DNA from: UBA3305 sp002373555
Lineage (GTDB): Bacteria; Bacillota; Clostridia; Lachnospirales; Lachnospiraceae
DNA length: 35,477 bases
NCBI GenBank assembly: GCA_946612455.1
Contig: CAMOER010000026.1
Location: 1-35,477, forward strand
Direction: 5' to 3'
Shown here: piece by piece, positions 30,347 through 35,477 of the stretch
Numbering within the stretch: the first letter of the stretch is position 1
Layout of the letters: every line of letters starts with the position of its first letter
Notes under the pieces: generated by a model
Seen by the model: the letters and a program-made list of their open reading frames with translations, nothing else
Told to the model about the DNA's origin: nothing
Database searches by the model: none
Position numbers and translations under genes: made by a program

Positions 30347-32506
30347 TTATCCTTCCGTCCCGAACACGGCCGGATCGATCCCTTTCAGGCCGTTCTCATC
30401 CAGGATCAGGAAATAATTCACTGTATGCAGACTCTCCGTATCCCTCACCGGATCGTACGCTTCGGTATTAACGGCATCACTGACCGCCCATTCGAAATCG
30501 ATCGTCAGCATCATATAGCTTCCGTCTGCTGCCGGCTTTCCGTTCTGGCGTTCCAGGAGCTCCAGCAGGCTCTTCCTGGCCTTTTCATCTGCAATGTTGA
30601 ATACATCATCTTTTACATAAGCGCCTTTTGCATTATATTCCGAAACAAATACATTACTGTAAGTGATCTCGATCTTCTGGCCCTCCGCATACCGTTCATC
30701 CAGATCCCGGATCATTTCCGCCGCGGCCTGAATGTCCGGCTTCTGTGTTTCATAGGTATGTGACATGCAGACAGCCAGTGCTTTCGGCGTCCTCTCTCCG
30801 ATCGGGAAAACAGACCCGGACCATTCATTGCCTTCCCTGCATCTGAGATACAGTCTGTAGAACTGGGTGCTGTAATCCATTTCATTGGAGCAGAATTCAT
30901 ACCAGGATTCAAAGCCCATATCCTGCACATCCTGCTGAAGCGCCGCGTATGCTTCCGCTGCCGCCTCCGCACTCATGGTCTGATTGGACACCATGCTGTT
31001 TATCAGCGTGATACGTACATCCCTGCCGTCTGCCTTCGGAAGATTCATGTAAATGTCACGGATCTCTTTCTGATCTTTCAGCACGGCTGCCATCTCGGCA
31101 ATATCCGTCTGTTTCAGATGCAGGACACGGTAATGCTTCCTTCCGCCGGAAACGATCATCACCTGTTTTCCGAAATATTCATTATCCGCTTCGGATCTCT
31201 GTTTGGGATACTTATCATAGGCAGCGGACTCCTTCAGTCTTACGGATATGATCTCCTTCAGATGATCATCCGTCAGTTCCACGCCGGCCACTTTGCCGGT
31301 CAGATATCCGCTCAATACAGCCCCTGTATTGCTGTCATCCCACATATACGTGCTGTCCGGCATAAAGGAAACGGATTCTATCTCCGAAGCTTCCGGCTGA
31401 TAGGAGATCAGGCTGCTTCTTAAGCCGATCATTCCGAACAGGATCACGATCTGGATTCCTGCCAGAATGACAAGTCCCGGCGCTGCCTTTGCCAGATTCC
31501 TTACTTTTCTGGTCGTGACAAGCTCGTAGATGAAGTAAAGTACGATTCCGATGAGGTACAGCACAAAAACCACATACCACTCGTCCGCCTGAACGGTATT
31601 CGTCCTGTCGACAATATAGGAAAATGCCATGACGGTGGGGGCCAGGCAATAGGCTGTGGCAGGCAGAAGGCGGAACACCAGCTGCAGCACCGGATGAACG
31701 GATGCTTCACCGGCCGCTTCCGATTTGCGCTTGACAAACATCCCGAGTGCCAGCAGATAATAAACGAGTGCCAGAACAAAGGTATACGCGCCGGCAGTGA
31801 AGGAATACAGCACATTGATCCCCTCTCCGAACACGCCCATCACCAGACTGGTCACCAGATTCCATCCGTTCCCCATCAGGGAAAGATAATGATCGGAAAC
31901 GATGGTCAGCGATCCGCCAATGCTGAGCTTCAGCACCATCATCACGACACGCGGGAAGAAAATGATCAGGAGAGATACGATCAGATTCGTCAGTATGCTG
32001 CCCGTGACCGTAATTCCCAGAAGGACGGCGGACAGGACCATGAACTCCGCGATCAGCAGCATCAGGTTCCCTGTCAGCAGCGCCTTCCAGTCGATGGAAA
32101 AGTGCGAAGGGAACGCCAGATGGATCACGGTCCCGATGATCATCGGTACGAACTGCAGGATCACGGTCCACGCCATGACTGCTGCAGAGAAACTCAGGAA
32201 CAGACACTCTCTGGTCTGCGGGATCGAATGATAAAAGTCACTGTCATTTCTTCTTGCCAGGAACCGGAACAGCGCGACAGCCATCAATGGCGTAACGCAT
32301 GTAAACAGCAGGAAGACCATCGGGTCGGTCTCGAGCACGCCGCACGCGTTTGTTATGATCCTTGCAGTCCCCCTGTCTGCGAGAATTATGCCGATCGGCA
32401 GAAGGACAGCCTGCATGCACATGATCAGAAGGATGATCAGTCCGCTGACAGAGAGCTGTCTGAACGCATCTCTGAAGAGTGCTTTATCGAACCACGTTTT
32501 TTTCAT
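30347..32506 (-). CDS. ABC-2-type transporter permease with large extracellular domain
   Basis: A 719-residue membrane protein. A membrane domain (about residues 15-400) has eight or more hydrophobic segments (VSGLIILLIMCMQAVLLP, TVILQFVPMIIGTVIH, FMVLSAVLLGITV and others). A long hydrophilic domain follows (about 400-719), probably outside. It is the permease partner of the ATPase upstream in a GntR-ABC operon; such systems export peptides or lipids, or respond to cell-envelope stress. I chose the ATG at 32506 because AAGGAGGGG lies 8 bases upstream; an earlier ATG overlaps that site. It overlaps the end of the ATPase gene by 23 bases. Confidence 0.88.
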   Translation of the reverse strand: MKKTWFDKALFRDAFRQLSVSGLIILLIMCMQAVLLPIGIILADRGTARIITNACGVLETDPMVFLLFTCVTPLMAVALFRFLARRNDSDFYHSIPQTRECLFLSFSAAVMAWTVILQFVPMIIGTVIHLAFPSHFSIDWKALLTGNLMLLIAEFMVLSAVLLGITVTGSILTNLIVSLLIIFFPRVVMMVLKLSIGGSLTIVSDHYLSLMGNGWNLVTSLVMGVFGEGINVLYSFTAGAYTFVLALVYYLLALGMFVKRKSEAAGEASVHPVLQLVFRLLPATAYCLAPTVMAFSYIVDRTNTVQADEWYVVFVLYLIGIVLYFIYELVTTRKVRNLAKAAPGLVILAGIQIVILFGMIGLRSSLISYQPEASEIESVSFMPDSTYMWDDSNTGAVLSGYLTGKVAGVELTDDHLKEIISVRLKESAAYDKYPKQRSEADNEYFGKQVMIVSGGRKHYRVLHLKQTDIAEMAAVLKDQKEIRDIYMNLPKADGRDVRITLINSMVSNQTMSAEAAAEAYAALQQDVQDMGFESWYEFCSNEMDYSTQFYRLYLRCREGNEWSGSVFPIGERTPKALAVCMSHTYETQKPDIQAAAEMIRDLDERYAEGQKIEITYSNVFVSEYNAKGAYVKDDVFNIADEKARKSLLELLERQNGKPAADGSYMMLTIDFEWAVSDAVNTEAYDPVRDTESLHTVNYFLILDENGLKGIDPAVFGTEG

Positions 32507-33431
32507 GCTCATCCCCTCCTTCCGTGATAAAATCATAGCCGTTCACATCAAAATGATATCCGAGCGCCTCCAGTTCATAGGTAAAAACTTCCTCCAGCGT
32601 CAGCGGAAGCACATCCAGCAGCAGAGGATTGGTCGCCCGGAGCCTGTCGATCGTCTCCTCGCGGTCTCCTTTGATGATCATCGTGGTGACCGATCCGCGC
32701 TTGGCATAATGCAGGATATCCAGGCCGGCGAACCGTTCCTGTCCGTACTGACCTGTATACGCTACCTGGAGCTTGAACAGCGAGGTCTTCAGATTCAGCA
32801 CATCGCTTTCCAGCACCACGCCGCCCTTGTGAAGCAGCGCGAGCTGATCGCAGGTATCCTCCAGCTCTCTGAGCGAGTGCGATGTGATGATCGCCGTCGC
32901 CTTGTTCTCCAGCACGTCCTTGACGATCAGCGTTTTTACCAGATTTCGCATGACCGGATCCAGTCCGTCAAATGTCTCGTCGAAGAACATGTATTTCGGA
33001 CGGGTGGACAGCGCCAGGATAATGGCCGCCTGTCGTTTCATTCCCTTTGAGAAGCCGTTCACCGACCGGTCCGCCGGCAGTTCGAAGGTCTTTGTCAGAT
33101 ATTCGAATCTGGCTTTGTCAAAAGCGGGATACGCCGCACGGTAAAGATCCGCCATCCGGTTCATGGAGGTGCCGTTCATGAAATACAGTTCGTCCGGCAC
33201 GAAAGCGATCTGTTCCTTGATATGCGGATTCTCATAGACCGGTTCCCCGTCGATCATAACGGTTCCTGCATCCGGTCTGTAAATACCGGTCACCAGCCGC
33301 AGGAAAGTGGATTTTCCGGCCCCGTTCGAACCGACCATTCCGTAAATGCACCCCTCCGGAATCCGGCAATGGATCGCATCGAGTGCAGTAAAATCATGAA
33401 ATTTCTTCGTCAAGCCCTCTGCCTGTATCAT
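32484..33431 (-). CDS. ABC transporter ATP-binding protein
   Basis: A 315-residue ATPase. Walker A GSNGAGKS is at residues 34-41, the Q-loop lies in the following strand (KEQIAFVPDEL), the signature is a variant FSKGMKRQ, and Walker B FFDETFDGLD is followed by the switch His in TSHSLREL. A long C-terminal extension of about 100 residues follows the nucleotide-binding domain. The start ATG at 33431 lies inside the last codons of the GntR gene (38-base overlap) with its own GGAAAGGAG site, so translation is coupled. It powers the large permease encoded next. Confidence 0.95.
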   Translation of the reverse strand: MIQAEGLTKKFHDFTALDAIHCRIPEGCIYGMVGSNGAGKSTFLRLVTGIYRPDAGTVMIDGEPVYENPHIKEQIAFVPDELYFMNGTSMNRMADLYRAAYPAFDKARFEYLTKTFELPADRSVNGFSKGMKRQAAIILALSTRPKYMFFDETFDGLDPVMRNLVKTLIVKDVLENKATAIITSHSLRELEDTCDQLALLHKGGVVLESDVLNLKTSLFKLQVAYTGQYGQERFAGLDILHYAKRGSVTTMIIKGDREETIDRLRATNPLLLDVLPLTLEEVFTYELEALGYHFDVNGYDFITEGGDEHEKNVVR

Positions 33432-33807
33432 TGCTCTCTCCTTTCCGTGCAAATGCGTCTTCCACACAGCTCATAACGGTTTCCTTATCTATGCCTGCAA
33501 GCGCAAGCTCATAAACCTGTTCGGTAAAATTGCCGAGTCCCTGTCTCATACGTTCTCCTATCCTTTCCTTTGCACCGCTTTTGACAAAGCATCCCCTGCC
33601 GGGAACCGCGTAGACGATCCCGCGCCGGTCCAGTTCCGAAAATGCTTTCTGCACCGTATTGGGATTGACGGCCAGTTCCATGGAGAGCGACCGCACAGAC
33701 TGGATCTGCTGATCCGGTTCCAGTACACCGCGCAGAATGAAGCGCTCCACTTCGTCGACAAGCTGCTCATAGACCGGTCTGCGGCTCATAACATCTATAT
33801 GAAACAT
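33394..33807 (-). CDS. GntR family regulator, YtrA subfamily
   Basis: A 137-residue repressor. The winged helix-turn-helix (about 10-75) has RPVYEQLVDEVERFILRGVLEPDQQIQSVRSL, then NPNTVQKAFSELDRRGIVYAVPGRGCFV, the YtrA signature. The short helical C-terminus (about 35 residues) is also typical and lacks a large effector domain. It is the first gene of the GntR-ATPase-permease operon, and the palindrome upstream (33846-33868) matches the spacing of YtrA-type operators, so it probably represses its own operon until a cell-envelope signal releases it. Confidence 0.93.
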   Translation of the reverse strand: MFHIDVMSRRPVYEQLVDEVERFILRGVLEPDQQIQSVRSLSMELAVNPNTVQKAFSELDRRGIVYAVPGRGCFVKSGAKERIGERMRQGLGNFTEQVYELALAGIDKETVMSCVEDAFARKGESNDTGRGLDEEIS

Positions 33808-33845
33808 CCGTACCTCCTTTCCCAGTCGTTCTCATCTGTATTTAT

Positions 33846-33868
33846 GTGTACTATCATTGTTAGTACAC
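33846..33868 (-). promoter_or_regulatory. YtrA-type operator palindrome
   Basis: GTGTACTA (33846-33853) and TAGTACAC (33861-33868) are perfect 8-bp inverted arms with a 7-base spacer. Read as GTGTA-N13-TACAC it matches the arm spacing reported for the Bacillus YtrA operator. It lies 39 bases before the GntR start codon. I cannot place the -35 and -10 boxes with confidence. Confidence 0.8.
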
Positions 33869-33952
33869 CTATACAATAGCAAAAGGCTGTCATCCATGCA
33901 ATATGGAAACCGGAGAAGATATTCTTATGAAAAAATGAAGAGCGTTCCTGAT

Positions 33953-33981
33953 TTGCTTTTCATTTCCCGTTATGCTACAGT
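33953..33981 (+). promoter_or_regulatory. candidate promoter of the thioesterase gene
   Basis: TTGCTT (33953-33958), 17-bp spacer and TACAGT (33976-33981) preceded by TGC, an extended -10. The start codon lies 31 bases further on. Confidence 0.55.
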
Positions 33982-34011
33982 ATTAATAATTCAGACCAGG
34001 GGGAATGCATT

Positions 34012-34485
34012 ATGCGCGCAAGAAAAAGAGCTGCCGACTCTCATACCGAACAGCAGTATATGATCCGCCCGACGCACGTCAATCATTACGGACGTCTTTT
34101 CGGCGGCGAGCTGATGAAATGGATCGATGAAGTCGCGGGGATCGTCGCCATGCGGCACTCCGGTTCGAACATCACCACGGCAGCCATCGACAATCTGCAG
34201 TTCAAGGCGCCGGTCATGACCGGCGATATGGTCGTGCTCATCGGACATGTCACATACACGGGACGGACTTCCATGGAGGTCCGGGTAGATACTTACAAAG
34301 AAGAATTTGACGGAACAAGGCATGTGATCAACAGAGCCTATCTCACAGAGGTCGCCATCGACGATGACGGACAGCCGATCGAAGTACCGGAACTGATCGT
34401 GGAGACCGAAGCGGAGCAGCTGGAATACGCATCCGCACTGAAGCGCTGTGAGCTGCGGAAACAGCGAAGACAGGAAGGATTCTGA
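34012..34485 (+). CDS. acyl-CoA thioesterase, hotdog fold
   Basis: A 157-residue hotdog-fold thioesterase. HVNHYGRLFGGELMKWIDEVAGIVAMRHSGSNITTAAIDNLQF is the family core, with the conserved Asp in WIDEVAG. The remainder is the second half of one hotdog domain with a charged tail. It resembles the YciA/acyl-CoA thioester hydrolase group. Substrate chain length is unknown. A ribosome binding site CAGGGGG precedes the ATG. It is followed after 11 bases by an AraC-type gene, so the two are probably co-transcribed; whether the regulator controls the thioesterase is not visible. Confidence 0.9.
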   Translation: MRARKRAADSHTEQQYMIRPTHVNHYGRLFGGELMKWIDEVAGIVAMRHSGSNITTAAIDNLQFKAPVMTGDMVVLIGHVTYTGRTSMEVRVDTYKEEFDGTRHVINRAYLTEVAIDDDGQPIEVPELIVETEAEQLEYASALKRCELRKQRRQEGF

Positions 34486-34496
34486 AGGAGCAGGAA

Positions 34497-35363
34497 ATGT
34501 GGATCTATGATTATAAAAATGATCTTGACAATCCGATCAAAGAACCGCCGTTTGTCGAGATCACCAATCTTTCGTATGCGGACAATCTGCCGCAGTGGGT
34601 CTATCCTTTTCATATCCATGACGATTCCTATGAGATCGCCTTTATCATGACCGGCTCCGGCAGTCTGCTCTTAGACGATCTTTCCTGCCCGATGGCACCG
34701 GGTTCCGTCGTGATCATTCCGCCCATGCGGCATCACCGTTTTGTTTCAGACAGCGCCGAAGGCATGACGTATTATTCGATCCGTTTCCGGAAGAAGGACG
34801 ACGGATCCGAACTGCAGGAATTTTTGAAAGACTGTGACGTGACCTTCTCCGGCGGCAATGATCCTTCCACCGCGATTCATCTGATCGATGCCCTGTTTTC
34901 CATTCATGCAGGAAACGGCGGCCGTTCCGATGCCGCGTTTCAGGCGGCTGCGCTCTCCCTGATCCTGACAGCAAAGGAAATGCTGGCCCACGCAGATCCG
35001 TTCGAAGACAGCGAAGAGCACGAAACCGCCTCGGCGATCATGAAATACATTATGGAAACGGACGGCGCCGGCATCACGCTGGAATCGCTTTCGAAGCATT
35101 TCAATATCAGTCAGTCACACATCAGCCGTATCTTCAATGACGCGTACCATGTTTCGCCGATCAACTATGCGATCACGGCCAGGGTGACGTATGCGACCGA
35201 GCTGCTGCTGAAGACGGATATGACGGTCGTGGCGATCGCCGAAAAAATGGGCTATGACAATCCGGCGCATTTTACGAACATGTTCATCAAGCGGATCGGC
35301 TGCTCGCCTTCGGAGTACCGGGAGCGGAATATGCGGATGCCGAAGGAAAAAGAAACGGAGTAA
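34497..35363 (+). CDS. AraC family transcriptional regulator (second)
   Basis: A 288-residue regulator with an N-terminal cupin sensor (about 30-110; YPFHIHDDSYEIAFIMTGSGSLLLD, then the metal/ligand loop MRHHRF) and a C-terminal AraC domain (about 185-280; LESLSKHFNISQSHISRIFNDAYHVSPINYA and VVAIAEKMGYDNPAHFTNMFIKRIGCSPSEYR). Start: ATG at 34497 after GAAGGAG. It differs clearly from the first AraC protein in the sensor half. Its likely target is not in view, since the sequence to the right ends within 114 bases. It is co-directional with the thioesterase gene. Confidence 0.94.
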   Translation: MWIYDYKNDLDNPIKEPPFVEITNLSYADNLPQWVYPFHIHDDSYEIAFIMTGSGSLLLDDLSCPMAPGSVVIIPPMRHHRFVSDSAEGMTYYSIRFRKKDDGSELQEFLKDCDVTFSGGNDPSTAIHLIDALFSIHAGNGGRSDAAFQAAALSLILTAKEMLAHADPFEDSEEHETASAIMKYIMETDGAGITLESLSKHFNISQSHISRIFNDAYHVSPINYAITARVTYATELLLKTDMTVVAIAEKMGYDNPAHFTNMFIKRIGCSPSEYRERNMRMPKEKETE

Positions 35364-35477
35364 TCTGCTGCCCGGCAGCACCTGGCATGGAATAATTCTG
35401 AAGACAAAAAAAGATTCCCGCGTTAGCGCAGTGTTCATAAAACAGTAAGACTGAAAAATGAGCACTGTTGCTATCGG
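35364..35477. other. sequence after the second AraC-type gene, to the window edge
   Basis: No gene is recognised. A small GCTGCC/GGCAGC stem follows the stop codon near 35368-35380, and a GCGTTAGCGC palindrome lies near 35420. No clear terminator is visible. Confidence 0.4.

Noticed and set aside
1..35477. CRISPR array, toxin-antitoxin or phage-defence operon
   Set aside because: No regularly spaced repeats with spacers and no paired small ORFs or defence domains were seen anywhere in the window.

Overview
The window looks like a stretch of chromosome from a Gram-positive anaerobic member of the Clostridia, most likely Lachnospiraceae or a close relative. The evidence is gene content and signals: strong AGGAGG ribosome binding sites, TTGACA/TATAAT-type promoters, a SCIFF ranthipeptide pair, DUF951, a PFL/DUF711-ACT pair, TRAP transporters with lipoprotein binding proteins, and a YtrA-type GntR/ABC operon. 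Most of the window is moderately GC-rich; bases 1 to about 1950 are visibly more AT-rich.

Layout. (1) 1-1950: the end of an integrated mobile element, with a hypothetical ORF, a 19-codon leader ORF, a tyrosine recombinase and three tandem 10-bp repeats, abutting the 3' end of a tRNA-Ala(CGC) gene. The rest of the element should lie to the left of the window. (2) 2087-8162, all minus: the SCIFF precursor and its radical SAM maturase, a secreted SGNH hydrolase, a sirtuin, DUF951, and two translationally coupled acyltransferase-like genes. (3) 8245-14039, all minus: polA-coaE-yycJ-ACT-PFL, a tightly packed operon. (4) 14125-17954: a HAD phosphatase, a histidine phosphatase, larE, a sugar acetyltransferase and tcdA. 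(5) 18107-20325: an orphan eutH, a YgjV-like membrane protein, and a small secreted basic protein behind a region with tandem dyad sites. (6) 20403-30291: a carbon and C4-dicarboxylate block. It holds pta, a TRAP operon (PepSY protein, DctQ, DctM, DctP) divergent from an AraC-type regulator, an orphan DctP lipoprotein, fumarase and malic enzyme. (7) 30347-33807: a GntR-ABC ATPase-permease operon with its own palindromic operator. (8) 34012-35363: a hotdog thioesterase and a second AraC-type regulator.

How the genes may work together. Fumarase and malic enzyme together convert fumarate to malate to pyruvate. Next to TRAP importers and Pta this suggests uptake and fermentation of a C4-dicarboxylate or related organic acid, controlled by the AraC protein through direct repeats between it and the TRAP operon. 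The ligand is an inference; it cannot be read from sequence. The SCIFF pair makes a thioether-crosslinked peptide of unclear role.

No clearly unprecedented system is visible. The most unusual items are the integrase end with its leader ORF and 10-bp tandem repeats, the paired dyad sites at 19818-19860, the AraC-side direct repeats at 25082-25131, and two GGGGACAGG-type palindromes that look like dispersed repeats.
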